64,000 nt of DNA from Dehalococcoidia bacterium (GTDB taxonomy: Bacteria; Chloroflexota; Dehalococcoidia; CAUJGQ01): assembly GCA_035310145.1 (NCBI GenBank), contig DATGEL010000048.1, forward strand, positions 1-64,000. Reading direction: 5' to 3'. Position numbers and translations under genes: made by a program. Each line of letters begins with the position of its first letter. Position 1 is the stretch's first letter. A model generated the notes under the pieces. The model saw nothing but the letters and a program-made list of their open reading frames with translations. It searched no databases and was not told where the DNA came from. Positions 38,541 through 47,370 of this stretch are shown here, piece after piece.

Positions 38541-38783
38541 ATGGCGGCTGCGCTGAAATTTAGCCGCGTGCGTCGTTTCGCCTGGCCGGTGTTTGCCGTG
38601 TCTCGCGGCGGTGAGACGGTCGGGTTCGTCGCGCAACTGCCCGACGGCTGCTGGATGGCGTACCGGCAGGCGGGCACGCTGGCGGATCGCTTTGCCTCGC
38701 GGGAGCTGGCCGCCGAGGCGCTGGCCGGCGCGCCGTCGTCGCAGCCGGAGGGCATCCCTCGGCAGGGTCCCGTGGTGCTGTAG
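38541..38783 (+). CDS. Small hypothetical protein
   Basis: Protein of 80 residues with AAAGGA about ten bases before its ATG. The pattern FAVSRGGETVGFVAQLPDGCWMAYRQ followed by a helical ASRELAAEALAG end looks like a compact small domain with a three-stranded sheet and one helix; similar small proteins occur in actinobacteria-like genomes. No named family is recognised. Codon use is like that of the neighbours. It stands alone between a terminator and the GT-C-like gene. Confidence 0.5.
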   Translation: MAAALKFSRVRRFAWPVFAVSRGGETVGFVAQLPDGCWMAYRQAGTLADRFASRELAAEALAGAPSSQPEGIPRQGPVVL

Positions 38784-39078
38784 GCGTCGCCGCGCCTCGA
38801 CGGGCGCAGGCGGGCCGGCCGCGAAGCTCGACCTTCACCGTGCGGCGGCCGTACCGCGTCCATCGCGTGATGGTGTATTTCCTTCGCCGCCGCCGTCTGG
38901 TAGGAACAGTGCAACTCCTGGCGGGCGTGATCCGGTCGGCTTCTCAGGGTGCGGGCGAGAAGCGTGTAGGCTGGATGCGAGGATTGCTCCCGCGCTCCCG
39001 CCCGGACCACCTCGCCCGCGACCGAGCACCCGCCGGTTCATTCAACCGCCCCGCTACCGTGCCCTGGAGGATCGGCGC
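38784..39078. other. Gap before the GT-C-like gene
   Basis: About 295 bases. No convincing promoter or gene; GGAGG at 39066-39070 is the ribosome site for the next gene. Confidence 0.5.
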
Positions 39079-40998
39079 ATGAGACGGCCCAGGCTGGTGC
39101 CTGAAGGACCGGCCGCAGGCGAGGCTCTCGCGGCAACGGCGGCCTTGACCCCGGCGCGCGCGAGGCCGGCGCTGGCCGTCGGCGAGCCGCACGACGCCTG
39201 GGGGCGGCTGCCGGAGCTGAGCCTGGTCGCGGCCTGCGGGCTGCTGCTGGTCGCGGCGGGGGACACCGCCGCCTGGCGCGGTGAACGTTTCGGCGCGGCG
39301 CTGTTCTGGGCGGGGCTCGTCGGCCTGCTGCTGCCGTTCTCCGCGCGCTTGCTCGCCTACGGCCCGTCCCGGCGCGAGCGGCTGGGCCTCGTCTTGGTGC
39401 TGGGACTCGGCCTGTACCTGGTCAAGGTGTTCCACAGCCCGCTGCACTTCACCGACATCGACGAGTTGAGCCACTACCGCACCATCAACGACATTCTGCG
39501 CTCGAACCACCTCTTCCACGAGAATCCGTTGCTCACCGTAAGCCCGTTCTATCCAGGGCTCGAGATCGCGGTCTCGGCGGTGGCCCGCATCTCCGGGCTC
39601 GGCCTCTATCCATCCGCGGTGGTCGTCGTCAGTTGCGGCAAGCTGCTGCTGCTGCTCTCGTTGTTCTTGTTCTTCGAGCGGGTCGGCGGCTCGTCGCGCG
39701 TCGCCGGCATCGCCTGCCTGATCTACACGCTCAATCCGAACTTCGTGTTCTTCGATTCGAACTTCTCGTACGAGTCGCTGGCGCTGCCCCTGGCCGCGCT
39801 AACGCTATACCTGGCGGCGCTCGTGGCCAGCGGTCAGCTCCGCCTGCGGGCGCCCGCTATCCTTGGCATCTTCGGCCTGGCCTGGGCCACGGCGGCGACG
39901 CACCACATGACGTCGTACATCCTCCTGCTCTTCCTCGCCCTCTGGACGCTGCTGGCCGTGCTCGGGCCGGAGCCGGACGCTGGCCGTGCTGAGGCGAAAC
40001 GTGTCGGCCTGGTCACGCTGCTGGTGCTGGTCGCCATCGCGATCTGGACCGACCTGATCTCCGGACTGGCGATCGCCTACCTGAAACCGGTGCTGGGGAA
40101 CGCGGCGCTCGGCCTGGTGCGGCTGGCGCTGCGCGAGCAGAGCGCAAGACAGCTCTTCCATACCGGATCGGGCTACGTCGCCGCGGCCTGGGAACGGGAT
40201 GTCGCGGTCGCGGCGGTGGCGCTCACGCTGCTCAGCCTGCCGTTCGGCCTCTGGCAAGTGTGGCGCCGCTACCGTGCCCGCGCACTGGTCGTCGCGCTCG
40301 CGCTCGTGGTGTGCATCTATCCGCTCACGCTGGGCCTGCGCCTTACCTCGGTGGGCGCGGAGACGTCGAACCGCGCCGCGGAGTTCCTCTTCGTCGCCAT
40401 CGGCTTCGTCGCGGCGCCGGGGCCGGCTGCACACCGGCTGCGCGGCCGGCTGGGCACGCTGATGCGGGTATCGGTGCTCGCGCCCTGCGCCACGGTGATG
40501 TTCGTCGGCGGGCTGATCATCGGCTCGGCGCCCTGGGCACGCCTGCCCGGTCCCTACATCGTCGGCGCCGACGATCGTTCCATAGACAGCGAGGGTATCG
40601 CCGCCGCCGAGTGGACGCTGGGCGCCCTGGGCCCGGACAACCGCATCACCTCGGACCGCTACGGCACCTTGCTGCTCGGCTCGATCGGCGAACAACGCTC
40701 CGTGACCGGACTGATCGACCGCATTCCCACCGGCCTGATCGCCCTGTTCACTTCGCCCACGATCGGGCTGGACGAGCTCAACACGATCGAGCACGGCGAT
40801 ATCTGGTACATCGAGATCGACCGGCGCATCAGCATGTCGCTGCCGCGCACCACGTACTTCGACAGCGACCCGCCGCGCAGCTCGCCCGTCAACCCCGCCG
40901 CGCTGGCCAAGTACGACAACCTGGACGGTGTCAGTCGCCTCTACGACAGCGGCAACATCATCCTGTACGACATCAACGGTCTGCGTTATGGCCCGTAA
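39079..40998 (+). CDS. GT-C-like polytopic membrane protein (probable glycosyltransferase)
   Basis: Protein of 639 residues with about ten to twelve membrane segments in the N-terminal two thirds and a soluble, extracytoplasmic C-terminal part. The first external loop has FTDIDELSHYRTINDILRS, reminiscent of the acidic D-x-D/E motif that binds metal and lipid-linked sugar in GT-C enzymes. Such proteins move sugars from polyprenyl phosphate to glycans or proteins on the outer face of the membrane. The ATG at 39079 is chosen for GGAGG eight bases upstream, although the frame is open to 38593. The next gene overlaps its end by 11 bases, so the two are translated together. Confidence 0.65.
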   Translation: MRRPRLVPEGPAAGEALAATAALTPARARPALAVGEPHDAWGRLPELSLVAACGLLLVAAGDTAAWRGERFGAALFWAGLVGLLLPFSARLLAYGPSRRERLGLVLVLGLGLYLVKVFHSPLHFTDIDELSHYRTINDILRSNHLFHENPLLTVSPFYPGLEIAVSAVARISGLGLYPSAVVVVSCGKLLLLLSLFLFFERVGGSSRVAGIACLIYTLNPNFVFFDSNFSYESLALPLAALTLYLAALVASGQLRLRAPAILGIFGLAWATAATHHMTSYILLLFLALWTLLAVLGPEPDAGRAEAKRVGLVTLLVLVAIAIWTDLISGLAIAYLKPVLGNAALGLVRLALREQSARQLFHTGSGYVAAAWERDVAVAAVALTLLSLPFGLWQVWRRYRARALVVALALVVCIYPLTLGLRLTSVGAETSNRAAEFLFVAIGFVAAPGPAAHRLRGRLGTLMRVSVLAPCATVMFVGGLIIGSAPWARLPGPYIVGADDRSIDSEGIAAAEWTLGALGPDNRITSDRYGTLLLGSIGEQRSVTGLIDRIPTGLIALFTSPTIGLDELNTIEHGDIWYIEIDRRISMSLPRTTYFDSDPPRSSPVNPAALAKYDNLDGVSRLYDSGNIILYDINGLRYGP

Positions 40999-41788
40999 GT
41001 CAGCGGTCCGGTCACTGCTGCTCGCGGCCACGATCGTGGCGGTGCTGTGTGCGGCGTTGCCGGCGCTGCCGGCGCCGCTGCGGGCGCTCGGCGCCGTACC
41101 GCTGGCGCTGTGGCTGCCGGGCTACTGGTTGAGCGAGGGCGCCCTGCCCGATCAGATCCGCGGCGCTGCGGAGCGGACGGCGCTGCGCCTCGGGCTGAGC
41201 CTGAGCGTGTGCATCCTGGCGGGGCTGGGGCTCAACCTGACGGCCGACGGATTGACGCTGAACGGCTGGGTGTTGACGCTCGGCGGCACCGCGCTGCTGG
41301 CCAGCGCGGCGGCCTTGCTGCGCGGGCGCGGCGCGCCCGCGGTGCCACAAGCGCGAGAGCCGGCGACCTCGGCGGCGTCGCCGGAGCGCAGGCTCTGGCC
41401 CGGCCAACGAGGTGCGCTGCTCTTCGCCGCGGCCGGATTGGTTGTCGCCGGCGCCTTCGTCCTGGTTCATGGGGAGGCCGCGCGGCAGAACGCGACGGAC
41501 TTCACCCAGTTGTGGATCCTGCCGGAGACGAGCGGCAGCACACATGCGGCGCAGCTCGGATTTCGCAATCTGGAGTCTGCCAGCCGCAGGTACACCCTGG
41601 AGTTGCGGCTGAACGGCGACCTGGTGAACCGCTGGGGGCCGATCACGCTCGCACCGCGGCAGAGCTGGCAAACGGAGGTATCCTCGCCTGGCGGGGGGCC
41701 GTTTGCCGGGCCGTTGGAAGCGGTGTTGTATCGAGCCGATGCGCCCGGCAGCGTCTATCGTCGGGTGTTGCTGCGGCCCGCCTCGTGA
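40988..41788 (+). CDS. DUF1616-like membrane protein
   Basis: Protein of 266 residues. Four membrane segments (for example SLLLAATIVAVLCAALPAL and ALLFAAAGLVVAGAFVLVHG) are followed by a beta-rich external domain (TDFTQLWILPE, AAQLGFRNLESASRRYTLEL, NGDLVNRWGPITL). This matches the layout of DUF1616, seen in archaeal and bacterial surface-glycan loci, from memory. The function is unknown. It starts at ATG 40988 inside the end of the GT-C-like gene and is likely its partner. Its 3' end faces the convergent methyltransferase. Confidence 0.65.
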   Translation: MARKSAVRSLLLAATIVAVLCAALPALPAPLRALGAVPLALWLPGYWLSEGALPDQIRGAAERTALRLGLSLSVCILAGLGLNLTADGLTLNGWVLTLGGTALLASAAALLRGRGAPAVPQAREPATSAASPERRLWPGQRGALLFAAAGLVVAGAFVLVHGEAARQNATDFTQLWILPETSGSTHAAQLGFRNLESASRRYTLELRLNGDLVNRWGPITLAPRQSWQTEVSSPGGGPFAGPLEAVLYRADAPGSVYRRVLLRPAS

Positions 41789-41808
41789 CAGGCGCGGCGC
41801 GGACACCA

Positions 41809-42519
41809 TCACGCTCGCCGGAAGGCAAACTGCCAGGCCCAGGGTATGGCGTTGATCAGGCCGGAAAAGCGGCGATAGCTGGGGCGCAGCCGCGCCGGAA
41901 TCACCGAGGACGGGTAATGGTAGCGACGGATCTCGACCGGGGCGAAGCCGGCTCGCCTGGCACGGCGCTTCAGGTCGGCGATTGTCACGACATAAAAGTC
42001 GTGCTCCCACTCGACCGGAGCCAGGCGCCAGTAGGGCCGTTGCCACGCGGCAGGGAGCCAACCCATGAACGGCAGGCGGCTATGCGACTCGATCGGGAAG
42101 TACGGATTGGGCAACTGGCCGACGAGCAGGCCGCCGGGCCGCAACACGCGCCGGATCTCCGTGAGCGAGGCAAGCCGCAACTCCGGCGCGATGTGCTCGT
42201 AGACATTCGCCAGCACCGCGCAATCGAACGCGCCGTCGCCAAAGGGCAGTTCGTGCGCCCAGCCGTGCAGCATGGGGAAGCCGTCGGGCGACGGCTTGCC
42301 GCTGGCGATCGCCGGATCGACGCCGCACCAGGAGAGGCCGGTCAAGGCCGACAGGCCGTCGACCAGCCGCCCATCCTGGCAGCCGATATCGATGCCGTTG
42401 CGGCTCGCGACCGGCGCGTGCGCCGCGATCAGGCGCCGCATCGAGCGTGCGAGCGCCTGATTTCGCGCCGCCCATTCCCCCGGCGTTTGCAACAGGTTCT
42501 TCAAGCCAGCTCCTGCCAC
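41809..42519 (-). CDS. Class I SAM-dependent methyltransferase
   Basis: Protein of 236 residues with motif I GIDIGCQDGRLVDGL, the acidic WCGVDPAIA loop, LPFGDGAFDCAVLANVYEHI and VLRPGGLLVGQLPNPYFP. This is the Methyltransf_11 type that is common in glycan loci. The frame is open to 42681, but GTG 42519 is preferred because AGGAGAGGGGAA lies just before it and the upstream part is not conserved. It is the only minus-strand gene in the glycan region. Confidence 0.82.
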   Translation of the reverse strand: MAGAGLKNLLQTPGEWAARNQALARSMRRLIAAHAPVASRNGIDIGCQDGRLVDGLSALTGLSWCGVDPAIASGKPSPDGFPMLHGWAHELPFGDGAFDCAVLANVYEHIAPELRLASLTEIRRVLRPGGLLVGQLPNPYFPIESHSRLPFMGWLPAAWQRPYWRLAPVEWEHDFYVVTIADLKRRARRAGFAPVEIRRYHYPSSVIPARLRPSYRRFSGLINAIPWAWQFAFRRA

Positions 42520-42774
42520 GGCTTCCCCTCTCCTGCCCCACGCCACGGCCGCACGGGTCCGTTCGGGACGGTTGATCGTGCAGAGCGGGGTAGGCTTGCG
42601 CGGGGGGACAAGCGCACCGTACCACGCGGTTCGGCCCCAGACGACGACCCGGCGATTGTACTGCTCTAGCGGACTTTCCATCGAAATGTGTATCTGTCAT
42701 GATGCAACGCGTTCACCGGTTGCGGTCGGGTGAATCGGACGGCCTGGCTGGTTCGGCGAGGGAGGCCGATACGG

Positions 42775-43752
42775 ATGCAGCGGTCGAAGCGGGTGGACCT
42801 GTTCTCGGCGATGGCGAGCAGCGCCCTGCTGGCGATCGGCGGTGTGGTGCGCCTGCCTCCGGCGGAGAGCCAGAGCGAGCGGGGCTCGCGCGGTGGGCCG
42901 TCCGTCCGCTGGCCGGCCCACGCGGTGGATACCCGACCCTTCCCACGGCCGGCCGCTGTGCGACGGACGGGCGCGGTGCTGGTGGCGGTGGCACATCCGG
43001 ACGACGAAACCTTGATGATGGGCGGCACGCTGGCGCGCCTCGCCCATGAAGGCCGCCGCGTGGTGGTCGTCTGCGCCACGCGCGGCGAAGCGGGCGCGAT
43101 CGCCGATGAGCACCTTGCCACGCGCGCGACCCTGGGCGAGGCGCGTGAGCAGGAGCTGATTCGAGCCTGCCAGAGCCTGGGTATCGCGCGCCCGATCGTG
43201 CTCTCGTTTCCGGACGGTGGCCTGCAGGACGTCGACCCGCGCGACCTCGCCGAGCGCTTCGGCGAGGCTATACGCGGGGTAGGACCGTGTGTGGTCGTGA
43301 CCTGGGGTGCGGACGGAGGGTACGGCCATCCCGATCACATAGCCGTGCACGCGGCAGCCACCACGGCCTTCTTTCGCACCACGACCGAGGTCGGTGGCCC
43401 GGGCGCGCTCTACTACGTCCTGGTGCGGCAGCCACGCCTGGTGCGGCTCGTACGGCGGGTGAAGCGCCTCGCCCTCGCGCGTGGCCGAAGCGTGCGCCCG
43501 AACGCGGCGTCGCTGCGGCCCACCACGTACGTGGATGTCGCCTGTTTCAGCAAGGCGCGTCTGGCAGCCATGCGCGAGTACCGCAGCCAGCTTCCGGCCG
43601 ACCTTTGGCTGCGCGGCGTCAGCGGGCTGCTGTCGCCGCGCAACAACTTCGCCTTCTCGCGCGTCGAGCGCTTCAGCCGCGCCTACCCCGCCTTGCGGCC
43701 CGATGAACCGGCGGAGCAGGCGCTCTGGACCGGCTCCGCGCCCCCGCGCTAG
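42775..43752 (+). CDS. PIG-L/LmbE-family deacetylase
   Basis: Zinc-dependent N-deacetylase of 325 residues. Zinc motif AHPDDET (about residue 73) and the second motif GYGHPDHIAVH are intact. Family members remove acetyl groups from N-acetylglucosaminyl lipids, mycothiol precursors and similar sugars, so it fits a glycan locus. The ATG at 42775 has GGAGG nine bases before it; a GTG at 42730 is in frame. About 60 residues before the first zinc motif are not conserved and may include a weak hydrophobic stretch (AMASSALLAIGGVV). No gene follows for 627 bases. Confidence 0.9.
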   Translation: MQRSKRVDLFSAMASSALLAIGGVVRLPPAESQSERGSRGGPSVRWPAHAVDTRPFPRPAAVRRTGAVLVAVAHPDDETLMMGGTLARLAHEGRRVVVVCATRGEAGAIADEHLATRATLGEAREQELIRACQSLGIARPIVLSFPDGGLQDVDPRDLAERFGEAIRGVGPCVVVTWGADGGYGHPDHIAVHAAATTAFFRTTTEVGGPGALYYVLVRQPRLVRLVRRVKRLALARGRSVRPNAASLRPTTYVDVACFSKARLAAMREYRSQLPADLWLRGVSGLLSPRNNFAFSRVERFSRAYPALRPDEPAEQALWTGSAPPR

Positions 43753-43922
43753 CGTGCCGACGGCCAAAATTCAACAGGCCAGAGCCGTGCAAACACGCCT
43801 GAGTCACCGCCCCCGCGTCGGAAGCATGTGCATGGCGGTCGGGATCGGCGCTCACACCCGCGCCGCCGCCGATCGCCCGATGGGCGTGGCGTCACGATCC
43901 GGCCTTCGATAGCAGTTCTTTA

Positions 43923-43948
43923 GCATCTACGTAGAGATGACACTAAAC
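43923..43948. promoter_or_regulatory. 26-base element with palindromic core, copy 2
   Basis: Begins GCATCTACGTAGAGAT, with TCTAC-GTAGA as a perfect 10-base palindrome. It matches 35765-35790 at 21 of 26 positions. About 290 bases upstream of the probable promoter of the glycan operon. Confidence 0.55.
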
Positions 43949-44127
43949 TGAAAGCACTTAACACGGTACGTCAGGCGCATCCCCGCTATCCTGCCCCTGT
44001 GCCGGTAACGCCGCGCAGCCGCGTCGTGTCGTGGAAGGGCCGCCGGTCTGCCGCCGATCCGGCCCCCCTGCCGACGCTGCCGTTAATATCTGCCGTTGGC
44101 GCATACAGCAGTAGCTAACGCACGAAT

Positions 44128-44145
44128 ATACCGCATATGGGGTAT
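44128..44145. promoter_or_regulatory. 18-base near-perfect palindrome, operator candidate
   Basis: ATACCGCATATGGGGTAT: ATACC/GGTAT arms around CATATG, 16 of 18 bases symmetric. It is placed about 70 bases before the TTGACA element. Confidence 0.5.
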
Positions 44146-44211
44146 CGCAAGCTCGCTTTCGTGTAGACAACACGGACTCGTTCGTGTTCCTGTGAACGGT
44201 CGCCGAAACTA

Positions 44212-44247
44212 TTGACAAATACTTCAGGTATCGTCGATTGATATAAA
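44212..44247 (+). promoter_or_regulatory. Probable promoter of the glycan operon
   Basis: Consensus TTGACA at 44212-44217 and TATAAA at 44242-44247. The spacing of 24 bases is too long for one promoter, so either hexamer may pair with a weaker partner: GATTGA-like at 18 bases after TTGACA, or ATACTT-like 17 bases before TATAAA. The leader would be about 130 bases. Confidence 0.45.
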
Positions 44248-44379
44248 AATCCCGCCACACAGTGTCCATTCCCCGTAATGGCCAGGTATCTCCCAGCGCG
44301 AGCCGTGCGTAGAGACCAAGCGAAGAGTTTAAGGTTGCGCCTCACATCTTGGTGCGACAAAGCGAGAGGAGGTTCCGCT

Positions 44380-45144
44380 GTGCAAGCCAGCCCTCCGCAC
44401 GTACATACTCGTGCCGGTGAAGAGACGTTGCCCAGCGTCAGCGTCGTGATTCCGGCGTTGAACGAGGCCGAGAACCTGCCGCACGTTCTGCCCCGCATCC
44501 CCGCCTGGGTGGACGAGGTGCTTGTGGTCGACGGCCACTCGACGGACGGCACCGCCGAGGTCGCTCGTGCGCTGCGGCCGGGTGTGACGATCGTGACGCA
44601 GGAGGGCAAGGGCAAGGGCGCGGCCCTGCGCAGCGGCTTTGCGGCGGCCAGCGGCGACATCGTGGTCATGCTGGATGCCGATGGCTCGATGGACCCGGCG
44701 CACATTCCCGCCTACGTCGGCCTGCTGCGCACGGGCGCCGACTTCGTCAAGGGATCGCGCTTCTTGCAGGGCGGTGGTACGTCCGACATGCCGCTCTACC
44801 GCCGCATGGGCAACTCGGGCTTCGTGCTGCTCGTGCGCCTCGCCTTCGGCGGGCGCTACTCCGATCTCTGCTACGGCTACAACGCCTTCTGGCGCTGCCA
44901 CCTGGACGTACTCGAACTCGACGGCGACGGCTTTGAGATCGAGACGATGATGAACGTCCGCGCCCTGCGCGCCGGGCTCCGAGTCGCAGAGGTGCCGAGC
45001 TTCGAGGCGAAGCGCGTCTACGGCAACAGCCGCCTGCGCACCATTCCGGACGGCTTCCGCGTGCTGCGCACCATCCTGCGCGAGCGCTTCCGCCGCCAGC
45101 AAGCCGCGTCGCAGCCGCTCGAGCCAAGGCGATCCGACGCGTAA
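44380..45144 (+). CDS. GT2 glycosyltransferase (polyprenyl/dolichyl-phosphate sugar synthase-like)
   Basis: Protein of 254 residues, GT-A fold. Visible: SVVIPALNEAENLPHVLPRI, VLVVDGHSTDGTAEVA and the DxD-type motif LDADGSMDPAHIPAY, then a DPM1-like pattern GSRFLQGGGTSDM and CYGYNAFWR. There are no clear membrane segments, so it is cytoplasmic or peripheral. It probably makes a polyprenyl-phosphate sugar or adds an early sugar. The GTG at 44380 is selected because GAGAGGAGG is seven bases upstream. First gene of the long plus-strand run. Confidence 0.88.
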   Translation: MQASPPHVHTRAGEETLPSVSVVIPALNEAENLPHVLPRIPAWVDEVLVVDGHSTDGTAEVARALRPGVTIVTQEGKGKGAALRSGFAAASGDIVVMLDADGSMDPAHIPAYVGLLRTGADFVKGSRFLQGGGTSDMPLYRRMGNSGFVLLVRLAFGGRYSDLCYGYNAFWRCHLDVLELDGDGFEIETMMNVRALRAGLRVAEVPSFEAKRVYGNSRLRTIPDGFRVLRTILRERFRRQQAASQPLEPRRSDA

Positions 45145-45217
45145 GCCGGCGCCCGATCGGCGCCGGATCCTCTTGCCAGCGCCCCGCCGTACCGGCCACC
45201 TCGCAAGGAGGCCCAGC

Positions 45218-46213
45218 TTGACGGAAACCTCGGTTGTGATCTGCACGTGGACCGAAGATCGCTGGAACCAGCTTGCCGCCGCCGTCGCCTCGGTGCAGGC
45301 GCAAACCGAGCCGGCCAGCGAGTTGATCGTCGTCGTGGATCACAACGCCCCCCTTTACGAACGGGTCCGCCGTGAACATCCCGGCGTCGTCGCGGTGCAG
45401 AGCAGCGAGCCGCGGGGCGCGGCCGGCAGCAAGAACAGCGGCATCGCCCATGCCCGCGGCGAGTTCGTCGCCTTCCTCGACGACGACGCCGCGGCCGAAC
45501 CCGACTGGTTGGCCAGGCTGCGCGAGCCGTTTGCCGATCCGCGCGTGCTCGGCGTAGGCGGCACGGCGGCGCCGGTCTGGGAGAGCACGGAGACCCGCTG
45601 GTTCCCGCCGGAGTTCAACTGGATCGTCGGTTGCAGCTACGCCGGCCTGCCGCGCGGCAGCGCCTCCGTGCGCAACGTCTTCGGCTGCAACATGGCGTTC
45701 CGCGCCGAGACGTTGCGGTCGCTCGGCGGCTTCCGGCACGAGCTTGGCCGGGTCTGCGCGGATCCACTCGGATGCGAGGAGACGGAGTTCTGTATTCGCC
45801 TGGTGCAGCGCTGGCCCGGCAGCCTGCTGATGCACGAGCCCCGCGCTCGTGTGCGGCACCAGGTGCCGGCGGCGCGCAGCACCTGGCGCTACTTCCGGCA
45901 GCGCTGCTACGCCGAGGGGATCTCCAAAGCGCACGTCATCCGGCTTGTCGGCGCCCGCTCCGGGCTGGAGAGCGAGCGCCGCTTCGCCGCCTCGGTGCTG
46001 CCTGCAGCGGCCCTGCGCGCCCTCGCTGAGGGCCTTCGCCGCCGCGATGGCGCCGCCCTGGCGCGCTCGGGCGCCATCGTCGCGGGCCTGACAATCACCA
46101 CTGCCGGCTTTCTCACCGGCGCGGCTACCGGGCGGCTGTCGCGCCGGTCAGGGCCGCGGCAAGCAACGGCGCCATCGCTGCCCGGCGGGCTGCAGCGCCC
46201 GGAGCGATCGTGA
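45218..46213 (+). CDS. GT2 glycosyltransferase
   Basis: Protein of 331 residues: TSVVICTWTEDRW at the start, LIVVVDHNAPLYER, GSKNSGIAHARGEFVAFLDDD (GT2 acceptor and metal motif) and CNMAFRAETLRSLGGF, with EETEFCIR as the later acidic motif. The C-terminal region has one hydrophobic stretch (GAIVAGLTITTAGFLTGAAT), possibly a membrane anchor. Start TTG at 45218 is preferred because AAGGAGG is six bases upstream. The stop overlaps the next start (TGATG). Confidence 0.88.
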   Translation: MTETSVVICTWTEDRWNQLAAAVASVQAQTEPASELIVVVDHNAPLYERVRREHPGVVAVQSSEPRGAAGSKNSGIAHARGEFVAFLDDDAAAEPDWLARLREPFADPRVLGVGGTAAPVWESTETRWFPPEFNWIVGCSYAGLPRGSASVRNVFGCNMAFRAETLRSLGGFRHELGRVCADPLGCEETEFCIRLVQRWPGSLLMHEPRARVRHQVPAARSTWRYFRQRCYAEGISKAHVIRLVGARSGLESERRFAASVLPAAALRALAEGLRRRDGAALARSGAIVAGLTITTAGFLTGAATGRLSRRSGPRQATAPSLPGGLQRPERS

Positions 46214-47370
46214 TGGCCACCGTGCTGGAGAGACCGCGTGCAGCCGAGATCGCGCGGCGCCCCTTGCGGCTGCTGGTGGTCACGGCCAACTGCTTCCCGC
46301 ACATGGGCGGCATCGAGACGCATGTCTACGAAGTGTCGCGCCGGCTCGTCCGCGACGGCGTCGACGTGACCGTGCTGACGACCGACGCCTCGCATACCCT
46401 GCCGGCCGCCGAAGCGATCGATGGGGTGCAGGTGCGGCGGGTGCCGGCCTGGCCGGCCCACCGCGACTACTACTTTGCGCCGGGTATCTATCGCACGCTC
46501 GGTGAGGGCAGCTGGGATCTCGTCCACGTGCAGGGTTGCCATACGCTGGTGCCGCCGCTGGCGATGCTGGCCGCGCGCCGCGCCGGCATCCCCTATATCG
46601 TCACCTTTCACACCGGCGGGCACTCATCGCGGCTGCGGCAGGCGCTGCGCGGGGCGCAGTGGGCGGCGCTTGGCCCGCTGCTGCGCCGCGCCGACCGGCT
46701 GATCGGCGTCTCGCGCTTCGAGGCGGAGCTGTTCCGCCGGCGCCTGCGCCTGCCGGCCAGCCGCTTCGCCGTGATCCAGAACGGCGCGGAGCTGCCCGAT
46801 CCCGGCCCGGCCGCGGCGCCGCCGCAGAACGACGCGCCGCTGATCGTCTCCTTCGGGCGGCTGGAGCGCTACAAAGGCCACCAGCGGGCGGTGCAGGCGT
46901 TGCCGCTGTTGCGCGAGCGTCTGCCCGGCGCCCGCCTGCTGATCCTCGGCTCCGGTCCCTACGAGTGCGAGCTGCGCCGGCTGGCCGCGCGGCTGGGCGT
47001 GGCCCGCGCGGTCGAAATCACGAGCATTCCCCCGGCTGAGCGCGGCCGCCTGGCAGCGACGCTGCGCCGCGCCAGCCTGGTCACGCTGCTCAGCGAGTAC
47101 GAGGCGCACCCGGTGGCGGTGATGGAGGCGGCCGCGCTGCAACGCCCCGTGCTCGTGGCCGACACGAGCGGTCTGCGCGAGCTGGCGGAGCGCGGCCTGG
47201 CGCGGGCCGTGCCGCTGCACAGCTCACCCGCGGCGCTGGCCGAGGCGATGGCGCAGCAGCTCGATCGGCCCGCGGCCGCGACGCCGGCGCTGCCGACCTG
47301 GGACGGCTGCTCCCGCCGCCTGCTGGCGCTCTACCGAGACGTGCTTGAGGAGCGGCCGTGCGCATCCTGA
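46213..47370 (+). CDS. GT4 glycosyltransferase
   Basis: Protein of 385 residues, GT-B fold. N-terminal Gly-rich region FPHMGGIETHVYEVSRRLV and C-terminal donor-binding Glu motif SEYEAHPVAVMEAAALQRP. The segment IVSFGRLERYKGHQRAVQAL is typical of Glycos_transf_1. It uses a nucleotide sugar to extend a lipid-linked glycan in the cytoplasm. It overlaps the previous gene by one base and the next by 13, so translation is coupled. Confidence 0.92.
   Translation: MATVLERPRAAEIARRPLRLLVVTANCFPHMGGIETHVYEVSRRLVRDGVDVTVLTTDASHTLPAAEAIDGVQVRRVPAWPAHRDYYFAPGIYRTLGEGSWDLVHVQGCHTLVPPLAMLAARRAGIPYIVTFHTGGHSSRLRQALRGAQWAALGPLLRRADRLIGVSRFEAELFRRRLRLPASRFAVIQNGAELPDPGPAAAPPQNDAPLIVSFGRLERYKGHQRAVQALPLLRERLPGARLLILGSGPYECELRRLAARLGVARAVEITSIPPAERGRLAATLRRASLVTLLSEYEAHPVAVMEAAALQRPVLVADTSGLRELAERGLARAVPLHSSPAALAEAMAQQLDRPAAATPALPTWDGCSRRLLALYRDVLEERPCAS

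Larger units (their letters stand above)
43753..44379. other. Long regulatory gap upstream of the main glycan operon
   Basis: 627 bases without a credible gene, and more AT-rich than the flanks. It contains copy 2 of the 26-base element, an 18-base palindrome centred on CATATG (44128-44145) and a TTGACA...TATAAA region (44212-44247). GAGAGGAGG at 44364-44372 is the ribosome site of the first operon gene. Confidence 0.7.

Noticed and set aside
38840-39082. 80-codon open frame before the GT-C-like gene
   Set aside because: No ribosome site or protein-like pattern, and it overlaps the true ribosome site and start of the next gene.
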